A stretch of DNA of 64,000 nt from Pseudomonas sp. PIC25. Lineage in GTDB: Bacteria > Pseudomonadota > Gammaproteobacteria > Pseudomonadales > Pseudomonadaceae. The translations under genes were made by a program, and so were the position numbers. Numbering within the stretch: the first letter of the stretch is position 1; the number at the start of each line of letters is the position of its first letter. This document shows, one piece after another, positions 37,299 to 47,479 of the stretch. The notes below the pieces were generated by a model that was given only the letters and a program-made list of their open reading frames with translations, searched no databases and had not been told where the DNA came from. The DNA is taken from positions 16,937-80,936 of the forward strand of contig NZ_MUJY01000057.1 in NCBI RefSeq assembly GCF_002286785.1, given 5' to 3'.

Positions 37299-38108
37299 TC
37301 AGTCGAGGGTCTCGACTTTCAGGCGGAGGGTCATATCGTTGCGTCCCTGGGTGCTGTGACGGCGGACGAAGCCGCTCTGGTCGGCCTGGCTGCTTTCATT
37401 GACGCCGCCCAGGGTTATCCATTCACCGAGCCGGCCGCTGACGCGGGTATCGGTGCTCTGGATGTCGATGGCGCCCGGCATGTTCTGGCTCAAGCGATCG
37501 CGGTTGCTGCTGATGCTCACATGGACGATATCGCCGGTGAGGCTGGCGGTGACATAGAAGCCCTGGGTGACGTTGCGGTAGTGCGTTTCCTGGTAAACCT
37601 GACCGTACGGTCCGACGCTGGTAGAGGTGAGGGGAACGCTCTGGCCGATCTGGATCAGCGCCGGGTAGCCCTCGGTCGCCTGGACCTGCTGGGTACCTCC
37701 GCTGCGGCTGTCGGTGCTGCGGCGGATGATGCGTACCTGATCGCGGCCGTTGACTTCTCCGCGCCCGCTGTCGATGCGCACGCCACCGCTGCTGATGCTG
37801 CCGTCGACAGCATAGCCACGGTCGTCCTGGTAGTTGGAGTCGCTGGTATCCACGGTGATCAGCAGGCGCCGTGGTTGGGTATCCAATTGGGAAAGGAGAT
37901 CGCGAAGCTCTTGGATTTTGGTGGGCGATGCGTTGACGATCAGTTGATTGCCGTAAGCCGTCACCTTGCCTTCGCCACCCAGCACGGACTGGACCACCGG
38001 CATGACGTCTTCGGCCGTCCGGTAGTTGAGCGGGATGACCTCCGTCGCAGCCTGCAATGGCAGGCAGACGGCGAGCAGTAGGGCAGCGAACAGCGCGCGT
38101 GGCGTCAT
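37299..38108 (-). CDS. Secretin N-domain/NolW-like periplasmic protein
   Basis: 269 aa. A signal peptide (ALFAALLLAVCLPLQA, cleavage near residue 20) is followed by an N1/NolW-type ring-building domain (about 22-90: VIPLNYRTAEDVMPVVQSVLGGEGK, quoted here as its start VIPLNYRTAEDV, and NQLIVNASPTKIQELRDLL). The rest resembles a truncated secretin beta domain (about 140-269) with PALIQIGQSVPL and GEWITLGGV. No terminal secretin signature or S-domain is seen, so a complete pore is doubtful. Partner unknown. Its ATG overlaps the stop of the gene upstream (ATGA). Confidence 0.8.
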   Translation of the reverse strand: MTPRALFAALLLAVCLPLQAATEVIPLNYRTAEDVMPVVQSVLGGEGKVTAYGNQLIVNASPTKIQELRDLLSQLDTQPRRLLITVDTSDSNYQDDRGYAVDGSISSGGVRIDSGRGEVNGRDQVRIIRRSTDSRSGGTQQVQATEGYPALIQIGQSVPLTSTSVGPYGQVYQETHYRNVTQGFYVTASLTGDIVHVSISSNRDRLSQNMPGAIDIQSTDTRVSGRLGEWITLGGVNESSQADQSGFVRRHSTQGRNDMTLRLKVETLD

Positions 38109-38740
38109 AGCAGGAAGCTCCGTAGATCGGGATCGGTAATGCTGGTATCCCAGGCTTGGTTGAACTGCGCCTGACGTAGACGGACCCGCCCGGGGTCGTT
38201 GTACAGCGCATAGCCGGCGTACTGGTCGAGTTGCGGTCGCAGCAAGAGGCCGCGATCGTCGATCAGCAGGTAGGCGGACTCCTCCGTGGGGTAGTCCGGA
38301 TGGAGTTTGCGAATCTGGCAGTTGCTCGGCAGTCTTCGTGCCAGGGTGATCAGGCGATGACCATCCTTCACGGCTCGGGTTGTATCGCGGACCAGTATGC
38401 GCAGGCGATTTCTCGGATGGGCCAGGAGAAAGCGGGTACAGGCGTCCTGGATACTGCTGTGGTGATAGAGCCAGGGTTCCAGGTCGTCGCTGTACAGGTT
38501 GATGCTGCGTTGTGCCTGGCTCAGCAGGGCCAGAGCATGGGCCCTGGCTTCATGGGGTTGGGCGAAACGTTCCAGCGAGCCGTGACGCCCCAGCAAGAAG
38601 GGCGCGGATTCCCATGCCTCGGCTTCCGGCAGATCGGGTTGCGGATTGTGTACGGCGAAGCGCCCCGGCGACTGGAATTCGATGGCCGGAAGCTCGGCTT
38701 CCTCGGGCAGGTCGGTTCCTTGCGGGGCGTCTTCGTTCAT
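38105..38740 (-). CDS. Phospholipase D-like (DUF7931-type) hypothetical protein
   Basis: 211 aa, soluble, no signal. An acidic N-terminal tail (1-40) precedes an alpha/beta domain with SINLYSDDLEPWLYHHSSI and RLRILVRDTTRAVKDGHRL, resembling half of a PLD-fold nuclease. No HxK...D motif is present, so catalytic activity is unlikely. Comparable genes sit between a GNAT acetyltransferase and the secretin-like gene in other pseudomonads (memory). It overlaps the secretin-like gene by 4 bp, and the GNAT gene ends 6 bp upstream, so it belongs to one operon. Confidence 0.7.
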   Translation of the reverse strand: MNEDAPQGTDLPEEAELPAIEFQSPGRFAVHNPQPDLPEAEAWESAPFLLGRHGSLERFAQPHEARAHALALLSQAQRSINLYSDDLEPWLYHHSSIQDACTRFLLAHPRNRLRILVRDTTRAVKDGHRLITLARRLPSNCQIRKLHPDYPTEESAYLLIDDRGLLLRPQLDQYAGYALYNDPGRVRLRQAQFNQAWDTSITDPDLRSFLL

Positions 38741-38746
38741 GGGGTC

Positions 38747-39172
38747 TCAGGCGCTTTCGCGCAACATATCCACATGGGGGATGCCGGCTTCGAGGAATTC
38801 GTCGCTGACGATTCGGAAGCCGTGCTTTTCGTAGAACGGCGTGGCGTGGACCTGGGCGCTCAGCCGTTGCTCCTTCAGCCCTTGGCGTTCGGCTTCGGCG
38901 ATCACTGCGCGCAGCAGTGCGTCGCCGACTTTCAAGCCGCGCCAGTCCTTAAGCACGGCGACCCGGCCGATGTGGCCGTCCGGCAGCAGGCGGGCGGTAC
39001 CGATGGCGTAATCGCCTTCGAAGGCCAGGAAGTGCACCGCGTTGGCGTCGTCGGAGTCCCATTCCAGCTCCGGCGGGACCGCTTGCTCGGCGATGAAGAC
39101 GGTCTCGCGGATACGGCGGAGATCGGCAATATCCTTCTGCCAGCTGGCGACGCGGACATGGATATCACTCAT
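38747..39172 (-). CDS. GNAT-family N-acetyltransferase
   Basis: 141 aa GNAT fold. The acetyl-CoA pyrophosphate loop is VLKDWRGLKVGDALL (R/QxxGxG/A type), and ATPFYEKHGFRIVSDEFLEAGIPH is the C-terminal signature (YEKHGF). The substrate is unknown; the sequence is of the ElaA/YjcF-like kind. Its start MSDIHVRVAS at 39172 overlaps the end of roxA by 8 bp. Confidence 0.88.
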   Translation of the reverse strand: MSDIHVRVASWQKDIADLRRIRETVFIAEQAVPPELEWDSDDANAVHFLAFEGDYAIGTARLLPDGHIGRVAVLKDWRGLKVGDALLRAVIAEAERQGLKEQRLSAQVHATPFYEKHGFRIVSDEFLEAGIPHVDMLRESA

Positions 39173-40331
39173 CGGCAAACTCCAGGCTACCTTGCTTGAC
39201 CAGTTCCCAGAGAAGATTACGCCCATCCTCGTCGGCCAGCCATTGGCCGAGATTATCCAGATGCAACGCATCGGCCGAGCAGATCGACTTCAACAATTCG
39301 CGCAAATGGTTCGGCAGCAGTCGGCTCTGACCGCTGGCGAACAGCAGCAGGCCGATGTCCACTTCGCTCCAGGCCAGACGTGCGCTGGGGTTGCGCACCA
39401 GGACAGCGCCGTCTTCCAGGGTCTGGACGAAATCGTCCAGTTGCAATTCCTCACCCGCGACCAGTTCGGGATAGCGCGGCTCGGTCATGAACTGGCCGAA
39501 CCAGGTGAGCAGCAGTCGCTCGTCGCTCATGTGCTCCTGCAGCAATGCCTTCAGACGGTCCAGTGCGTCGCGCTGAATCTGGTGCGGGTCTCCGCTCGGC
39601 TCGATTCCGGCATCGCTGTAGCGATCTTCATCCGGCAGGAACTGGGCGAGGAAGTCGGTGAAATGGGTCAGCACTTCGGCGGCGCTGGGAGCGCGGAAGC
39701 CGACCGAGTAGGTCATGCAGTCGTCCACCGCGATCCCCAGGTGTGCCAGGCGTGGCGGGAGGTAAAGCATGTCGCCGGGCTCCAGCACCCATTCGTCGGT
39801 GCCCTGGAAGTCCGAGAGAATGCGCAGGTCCGAGTGCTCCAGAAGCGGGCTGTCGGCATCGCACATCTGGCCGATCCGCCAGTGGCGACGACCGTGGGCC
39901 TGGAGCAGGAACACGTCGTAATTGTCATAGTGCGGGCCGACACCACCACCTGGTGCGGCGAAACTGATCATGACGTCATCGATGCGCCAGCTCGGCAGGA
40001 AACGGAAATGTTCCAGTAGTTCGGCGACTTCGGGAACGAACTGGTCGACTGCCTGTACCAGCAATGTCCATTCGCGCTCCGGCAGTTGGCTGAAGGTGTC
40101 TTCGGCGAACGGGCCGCGGCGCAATTCCCACGGGCGCTCGCCATGCTCGATGACCAGTCGCGATTCGACTTCTTCCTCAAGGGAGAGGCCGGCCAGCTCG
40201 TCCGGTGTGATCAGGCTTTCGAAACCGGGCAGGGCCTGGCGGATCAGGAGGGGTTTCTGTTGCCAGTAGTCGCGCAGGAATTCGCGGGCTGTCAGGCCGC
40301 CGAGAAGTTGCAGTGGAGTATCAGGATTCAT
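39165..40331 (-). CDS. roxA: Ribosomal protein uL16 arginine 3-hydroxylase (JmjC/cupin)
   Basis: 388 aa, the RoxA/YcfD family of Fe(II)/2-oxoglutarate ribosomal oxygenases. The metal triad is His134-x-Asp136 (GPHYDNYDVF) and His197 (PRLAHLGIA). The double-stranded beta-helix core (about 90-220) is followed by a winged-helix C-terminal domain. It hydroxylates an Arg of ribosomal protein L16. It is downstream of purB and separated from it by a terminator, so it starts its own operon with the GNAT gene. Confidence 0.93.
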   Translation of the reverse strand: MNPDTPLQLLGGLTAREFLRDYWQQKPLLIRQALPGFESLITPDELAGLSLEEEVESRLVIEHGERPWELRRGPFAEDTFSQLPEREWTLLVQAVDQFVPEVAELLEHFRFLPSWRIDDVMISFAAPGGGVGPHYDNYDVFLLQAHGRRHWRIGQMCDADSPLLEHSDLRILSDFQGTDEWVLEPGDMLYLPPRLAHLGIAVDDCMTYSVGFRAPSAAEVLTHFTDFLAQFLPDEDRYSDAGIEPSGDPHQIQRDALDRLKALLQEHMSDERLLLTWFGQFMTEPRYPELVAGEELQLDDFVQTLEDGAVLVRNPSARLAWSEVDIGLLLFASGQSRLLPNHLRELLKSICSADALHLDNLGQWLADEDGRNLLWELVKQGSLEFADE

Positions 40332-40348
40332 GGCTAAGCCCTTGAAAT

Positions 40349-40374
40349 AAAAACGCCCGGCACAGCCGGGCGTG
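40349..40374 (-). terminator. Rho-independent terminator after purB
   Basis: GCACGCCCGGC-TGT-GCCGGGCGTTTTTA on the minus strand, 18 bp after the purB stop and before roxA. Confidence 0.88.
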
Positions 40375-40391
40375 CAAAAGAGAGATATCGA

Positions 40392-42713
<2,322 letters not shown>

Positions 42714-42714
<1 letters not shown>

Positions 42715-43334
42715 CAGCCGCGAAGTAGCGGGTAGAGATTCGTCAGCAGCTTGCGCCGGCTGAAGACCAGTTGCCAGCGGTTGCCGCCCAGTTGGCGCCA
42801 GAGGCGGGCGGAGCGAATGCCGGCCAGGAGCAGGGCGCGGATTTTCGCCGCATTGCCGGCCTGTTGCAGGTAGCGCATGTCGCCATGGACCTGGATGCGC
42901 TGGCGAAAGGTGCTCAGCGTGTCCTGGTAAAGTCCGCCGCAGGCCGCGATCACGTTCTCGTGGGTCAGTCCGAAATGCTGCACTTGCTGCTGGATCTGAT
43001 CGAGCCGGCTGCCGATCACTTGCAGCATGTCGTCGCGCTTGGCCAATTGCCGCTCCAGGCCGAGCAGGCCCAGTGCGTAGCGCAGAGGTTCACGCTGCAA
43101 GCTGGTCGGGTCGCGCTCCAGCGCACTGGCCAGGGCGCGGTAACCCTCACGCAGGTTGAGGTCGTCTCCGCCGTAGACCTCAAGGGTGTCCTTAGGGTCG
43201 CGTACCAGCAGGCTGCCAAGCATGCAGCCCAGGGCCGCTTCGCTGATCTGGCCGGTCTTGGCGACCTTGTCCACCAGCGCGGCGGCGTTGAACACCGCGC
43301 CGAGCGCCACCAGTTGTTCCTGGATCGGGGTCAT
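42714..43334 (-). CDS. hflD: High frequency lysogenization protein HflD homologue
   Basis: 206 aa all-helical protein starting [18 protein letters not shown], the standard HflD start; [20 protein letters not shown] is a conserved stretch. In E. coli HflD is a peripheral membrane protein affecting lambda CII; its housekeeping role is unclear. The ATG overlaps the mnmA stop by 4 bp, a conserved arrangement. Confidence 0.93.
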
Positions 43335-44470
43335 GGACGGCGAACCTCGTCATCCCACGGCGTGGCCGTTTCGATCACGCCGCCACCCAGGCATACCTCT
43401 CCGTCGTAGAACACTACGGACTGGCCCGGAGTAACGGCTCGCTGTGGCTCGTCGAAGATCGCACGATAGCCGTCGACGGTTCGCTCCAGCGTGCAGGCCT
43501 GGTCGCTCTGGCGGTAGCGCACTTTCGCCGTCAGGCGGCGCGGACTGCTCAGGTCCACCGGGTTTACCCAGAAAATCCCGGATGCCGACAGTGCCCGGGA
43601 GAACAGCCAAGGGTGTTCGTTGCCCTGGCCGACTACCAGGACATTTCGAGTGACATCCTTGGCCAGCACATACCAGGGTTCATCGCTGGCATCCTTCATG
43701 CCGCCGATGCCGAGGCCCTGGCGCTGACCAATGGTGTGGTACATCAGACCGTGATGGCGGCCGATGACTTCGCCGTCCGTGGTTTCGATGTCACCGGGTT
43801 GGGCGGGCAAATATTGCTTGAGGAAGTCGCTGAAGCGGCGCTCACCGATGAAGCAGATACCAGTGGAGTCCTTTTTCTTCGCGGTGGCCAGGCCATAACG
43901 TTCGGCGATGGCGCGGACCTCGGGTTTTTCCAGTTCGCCGACCGGGAACAGTGTGCGGGCGATCTGTTCGCCGCCGACGGCGTGAAGGAAGTAGCTCTGG
44001 TCCTTGTTCGGGTCTAGCCCTTTGAGGAGTTCGGTGCGGCCATCGATGTCGCGCCGGCGCACATAATGGCCGGTCGCGATCAGATCGGCGCCCAGCATCA
44101 GTGCATAGTCGAGGAAGGCCTTGAACTTGATCTCGCGGTTGCAAAGGATGTCCGGGTTCGGTGTGCGTCCGGCCTTGTATTCCGCGAGGAAATGTTCGAA
44201 GACGTTATCCCAGTACTCGGCTGCGAAGTTGGCGGTGTGCAGCTTGATGCCGATCTTGTCGCAGACGGCCTGTGCGTCGGCCAGGTCTTCCTTGGCGGTG
44301 CAGTATTCGGTGCCGTCATCCTCTTCCCAGTTCTTCATGAACAGGCCTTCCACCTGGTACCCCTGCTCGAGCAGCAGGAGGGCGGAAACGGACGAGTCCA
44401 CACCGCCGGACATGCCGACGATGACGCGGGTTTGAGCTGGATCGTACATAGGTCTGAATGCTGACTGCAT
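43331..44470 (-). CDS. mnmA: tRNA-specific 2-thiouridylase
   Basis: 379 aa. It performs the last step of s2U34 synthesis in tRNA Lys/Glu/Gln. The PP-loop ATPase motif is [12 protein letters not shown]; the catalytic cysteines are in [12 protein letters not shown] and [12 protein letters not shown]. Sulfur comes from the TusBCD-TusE relay, whose genes lie at the other end of this window. Two in-frame ATGs (44470 and 44449) are possible starts; neither has a clear ribosome site, and the longer is given. Confidence 0.95.
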   Translation of the reverse strand: MQSAFRPMYDPAQTRVIVGMSGGVDSSVSALLLLEQGYQVEGLFMKNWEEDDGTEYCTAKEDLADAQAVCDKIGIKLHTANFAAEYWDNVFEHFLAEYKAGRTPNPDILCNREIKFKAFLDYALMLGADLIATGHYVRRRDIDGRTELLKGLDPNKDQSYFLHAVGGEQIARTLFPVGELEKPEVRAIAERYGLATAKKKDSTGICFIGERRFSDFLKQYLPAQPGDIETTDGEVIGRHHGLMYHTIGQRQGLGIGGMKDASDEPWYVLAKDVTRNVLVVGQGNEHPWLFSRALSASGIFWVNPVDLSSPRRLTAKVRYRQSDQACTLERTVDGYRAIFDEPQRAVTPGQSVVFYDGEVCLGGGVIETATPWDDEVRRP

Positions 44471-44513
44471 GAAAAGGCGCCGATTCTATCAGGGCCGGGG
44501 CCGTGAGAGCGAC

Positions 44514-44960
44514 TCAGGCGGAATCCCGGATCAGTTCCAGCGGGTAGCGCTCCTTGGCGAGGTAGTCATCGATACAGCGCAGCACCAGCTCGCTTCGCCA
44601 GCGCTCCGGTTGCGCGGCGAGTTCCTCGCGGGTAAGCCAGCGCGGGCCGATGATGCCGTCATCCAATGGATGATCCTGGCGCTGGCGTAGCGGGCGGGCC
44701 GCGAAGCAGACACGCTGATAGGTCACGCCATTGCTGGGGGCGGTGTACAGGTAGATTCCGGTAACTGCGGTCAGCTCCACATCCCAGCCGGTTTCTTCGA
44801 GGGTTTCGCGCAAGGCCGCCTGTGTGAGACTTTCGTCGGCTTCCAAATGGCCGGCAGGCTGGTTAAATACGGCGCGCCCATCGGCGACTTCCTCGACCAG
44901 AAGAAAGCGGCCTTGGTCTTCCACCACGGTGGCAACTGTGACATGGGGGGTAAAGCGCAT
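44514..44960 (-). CDS. Nudix hydrolase
   Basis: 148 aa with a complete Nudix box GHLEADESLTQAALRETLEETGW (within it GX5EX7REUXEEXGU, from GHLEADE to EETGW). It is of the NudJ/YmfB type (thiamin pyrophosphate or nucleoside phosphate hydrolase) found next to mnmA in many gammaproteobacteria. The ATG at 44960 has GAGAAACC upstream. The 308-bp gap to icd (44961-45268) holds the divergent icd promoter region. Confidence 0.9.
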   Translation of the reverse strand: MRFTPHVTVATVVEDQGRFLLVEEVADGRAVFNQPAGHLEADESLTQAALRETLEETGWDVELTAVTGIYLYTAPSNGVTYQRVCFAARPLRQRQDHPLDDGIIGPRWLTREELAAQPERWRSELVLRCIDDYLAKERYPLELIRDSA

Positions 44961-45057
44961 AGGTTTCTCCGTCTGAGTGTCGCCATGTTACCTACCTCCA
45001 TGAGGGAAGGGGCAATCCAGGGCTGAGCTGCTAGGATGAAGGGCGCCTCACTCAGGT

Positions 45058-45086
45058 ATGTAGCATTCGTGTGGCTGTGACTACAT
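45058..45086. promoter_or_regulatory. Inverted repeat upstream of icd
   Basis: ATGTAG-N17-CTACAT. It shares the GTAG/CTAC half-sites of the repeats at 45163-45177 and 37232-37257, about 70 bp upstream of the candidate icd promoter. Confidence 0.3.
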
Positions 45087-45153
45087 GTTTGCGGAAGCAC
45101 TGTGCGGGAAGGGCTAGCGTCTGTTTCCCGCTACGGCGGGTAATGGAAAATGC

Positions 45154-45182
45154 GTGACTTTCTGTAGAAAAACTACAAGAAT
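45154..45182 (+). promoter_or_regulatory. Candidate icd promoter containing a TGTAG-N5-CTACA operator
   Basis: GTGACT (45154-45159), 17-bp spacer, AAGAAT (45077+100, i.e. 45177-45182), each 4/6 of sigma-70 consensus. The spacer holds the perfect inverted repeat TGTAG-AAAAA-CTACA at 45163-45177, a position typical for repression. The predicted leader is about 80 nt. Confidence 0.45.
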
Positions 45183-45268
45183 GGCCCGCCTTTCCGAGAC
45201 CCAAAGATCCATCTGCTGCGCCATCCGCGTGGCAGGATGTCAGACCACGAAAAACAACGGAGTCCAGC

Positions 45269-46525
45269 ATGGGATACCAAAAGATCCAGGTGCCTGCGAG
45301 CGGTGACAAAATCACCGTTAATGCCGACATGTCCCTGAACGTGCCGAACAACCCGATCATCCCGTTCATCGAGGGTGACGGCATCGGTGTCGATATCAGC
45401 CCGGTAATGATCAAGGTGGTGGATGCCGCCGTCGAGAAAGCCTACGGTGGCGAGCGCAAGATCGCCTGGATGGAAGTCTACGCCGGCGAGAAAGCGACCC
45501 AGGTATACGACCAGGACACTTGGCTGCCGAAAGAAACCCTCGAAGCGGTGCGTGACTATGTCGTCTCCATCAAGGGCCCGCTGACCACCCCGGTCGGTGG
45601 TGGCATCCGCTCGCTGAACGTGGCCTTGCGCCAGGAGCTGGATCTCTACGTCTGCCTGCGTCCGGTGCGTTGGTTCGAAGGCGTGCCCAGCCCGGTGAAG
45701 AAGCCCGGCGACGTGGACATGGTGATCTTCCGCGAGAACTCTGAGGACATCTACGCAGGCGTCGAGTGGAAGGCCGGTACTCCGGAAGCCGAGAAGATCA
45801 TCAAGTTCCTCACCGAGGAAATGGGTGTCAAGAAGATCCGCTTCACCGACATGTGCGGTATCGGCATCAAGCCGGTTTCCGAGGCCGGTACCAAGCGTCT
45901 GGTTCGCAAGGCCCTGCAGTACGCCGTGGACAATGATCGCAGCTCCGTGACCATCGTTCACAAGGGCAACATTATGAAGTTCACCGAAGGTGCCTTCAAA
46001 GAGTGGGGCTATGAAATCGCCCGCGACGAGTTCGGCGCCGAGCTGCTGGACGGTGGCCCGTGGATGCAGTTCAAGAACCCGAAGACCGGCAAGAACATCG
46101 TGGTCAAGGACGTGATCGCCGACGCCATGCTGCAGCAGATTCTGCTGCGTCCGGCTGAGTACGACGTGATCGCCACCCTCAACCTGAACGGCGACTACCT
46201 GTCCGACGCCCTGGCGGCCGAGGTGGGTGGTATCGGTATCGCTCCGGGGGCCAACCTGTCCGATTCCGTGGCCATGTTCGAGGCCACGCACGGTACTGCA
46301 CCGAAGTATGCCGGTCAGGACAAGGTCAACCCGGGCTCTGTCATCCTTTCTGCCGAGATGATGCTGCGCCACATGGGCTGGGGCGAAGCCGCTGACCTGA
46401 TCATCAAGGGCATGAACGGTGCCATCGGTGCGAAGACTGTGACCTACGACTTCGAGCGTCTGATGGAGGGCGCCAAGCTGATGTCCTGCTCCGAGTTCGG
46501 CGACGCCATGATCTCGCACATGTGA
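45269..46525 (+). CDS. icd: NADP-dependent isocitrate dehydrogenase (homodimeric type)
   Basis: 418 aa, the E. coli Icd class. It decarboxylates isocitrate to 2-oxoglutarate. Motifs: [13 protein letters not shown] with Ser115, the position phosphorylated by AceK in E. coli; [13 protein letters not shown]; and [11 protein letters not shown], which binds NADP. CGGAG seven bases before the ATG supports the start. In P. aeruginosa a monomeric isocitrate dehydrogenase (idh) lies next to icd (memory); it is absent here. Confidence 0.97.
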   Translation: MGYQKIQVPASGDKITVNADMSLNVPNNPIIPFIEGDGIGVDISPVMIKVVDAAVEKAYGGERKIAWMEVYAGEKATQVYDQDTWLPKETLEAVRDYVVSIKGPLTTPVGGGIRSLNVALRQELDLYVCLRPVRWFEGVPSPVKKPGDVDMVIFRENSEDIYAGVEWKAGTPEAEKIIKFLTEEMGVKKIRFTDMCGIGIKPVSEAGTKRLVRKALQYAVDNDRSSVTIVHKGNIMKFTEGAFKEWGYEIARDEFGAELLDGGPWMQFKNPKTGKNIVVKDVIADAMLQQILLRPAEYDVIATLNLNGDYLSDALAAEVGGIGIAPGANLSDSVAMFEATHGTAPKYAGQDKVNPGSVILSAEMMLRHMGWGEAADLIIKGMNGAIGAKTVTYDFERLMEGAKLMSCSEFGDAMISHM

Positions 46526-46542
46526 GCCGATAAGCGGTAACA

Positions 46543-46570
46543 AAAAGGCCGGTCGAATGACCGGCCTTTT
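46543..46570 (+). terminator. Rho-independent terminator after icd
   Basis: AAAAGGCCGGTC-gaat-GACCGGCCTTTT, a perfect 12-bp stem ending in a T run, between the convergent icd and cspD genes. It can serve both strands. Confidence 0.9.
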
Positions 46571-46590
46571 CAATTTGAGCGATCTCCGGT

Positions 46591-46863
46591 CTAGGCTTCG
46601 ACCGGGTTGCTCTGGGTCTGGCTACTGGCCACTGCGGGTGCGGCTTCATCGGCAGTCGCATTGACGGCGCAGATGTTGATAGCGTGCAGGCCCTTCGGAC
46701 CTTGCAGGATATCGAAACGCACGAGTTGACCGGCTTTAAGGGTTTTGTAGCCGTCCATTTGGATTGCCGAGTAGTGGGCGAATAGGTCCTCATCTCGGCC
46801 GTCAGCCAGGATGAATCCATAGCCCTTGGCGTTGTTGAACCACTTGACCTTACCGCTGAGCAT
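46591..46863 (-). CDS. cspD: Cold-shock-like protein CspD
   Basis: 90 aa. A single cold-shock domain (about 1-66) with RNP1 GYGFI (KGYGFILADG) and RNP2 DLFAHYS (VFVH variant) is followed by a disordered Ala/Ser-rich tail (TADEAAPAVASSQTQ). CspD is a stationary-phase single-stranded DNA binder that inhibits replication. The start MLSGKVKWFN at 46863 has GAGGG upstream; a longer frame is not family-like. Divergent from clpS, as in E. coli and Pseudomonas. Confidence 0.95.
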   Translation of the reverse strand: MLSGKVKWFNNAKGYGFILADGRDEDLFAHYSAIQMDGYKTLKAGQLVRFDILQGPKGLHAINICAVNATADEAAPAVASSQTQSNPVEA

Positions 46864-47087
46864 GCTGATATCCCTCTGCAAGGACTCCATCATGGAGTAT
46901 CATCCACTTCGACTCCGCGCGCCGACTCATGTCGACAAATGCGGAACCCCTGGTACCCGCCTAAGTGGGTATCCTCTGTTTGTAACACTGTTTTGCCGAT
47001 AGTCAAGACAATGCTGCGTCTGGCTGAGAAGCCGGTCAAAATCCCTCTAAGCAGCCGTGTTCATCCAACCAGAAGCTTTTTTCCAGC

Positions 47088-47450
47088 ATGCGTGCAAGCA
47101 GTCAGATTCGACTAACATTCAATCAGGACCGTCCCGATACGCATGAGGACGACTCCTCCGGCCTGGCCGTACAGGAAGCTAAGCCGACGTTGCAGGCGCC
47201 GCCGATGTACAAGGTGGTAATGTTCAACGATGACTACACACCCATGGATTTCGTGGTTGAGGTGCTCGAGGTGTTTTTCAACCTGAATCGGGAGCTGGCC
47301 ACCAAGATCATGTTGACCGTCCATACCGAGGGGCGGGCGGTGTGCGGAGTATTTACCCGCGATATCGCCGAGACCAAGGCCATGCAGGTCAACCAATACG
47401 CCAGGGAAAGCCAGCATCCGCTACTCTGTGAGATCGAGAAGGACGGTTAA
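47088..47450 (+). CDS. clpS: ATP-dependent Clp protease adaptor ClpS
   Basis: 120 aa. The flexible N-terminal arm (1-35) is followed by the ClpS core with [19 protein letters not shown]; the Asn/Asp pair and the Met-rich pocket bind N-degron residues (Leu, Phe, Trp, Tyr). It delivers N-degron substrates to ClpA. It lies 29 bp upstream of clpA, certainly one operon. Confidence 0.96.
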   Translation: MRASSQIRLTFNQDRPDTHEDDSSGLAVQEAKPTLQAPPMYKVVMFNDDYTPMDFVVEVLEVFFNLNRELATKIMLTVHTEGRAVCGVFTRDIAETKAMQVNQYARESQHPLLCEIEKDG

Positions 47451-47479
47451 CGCCGACCGCTTGGGTATGAGGTGAAGCT

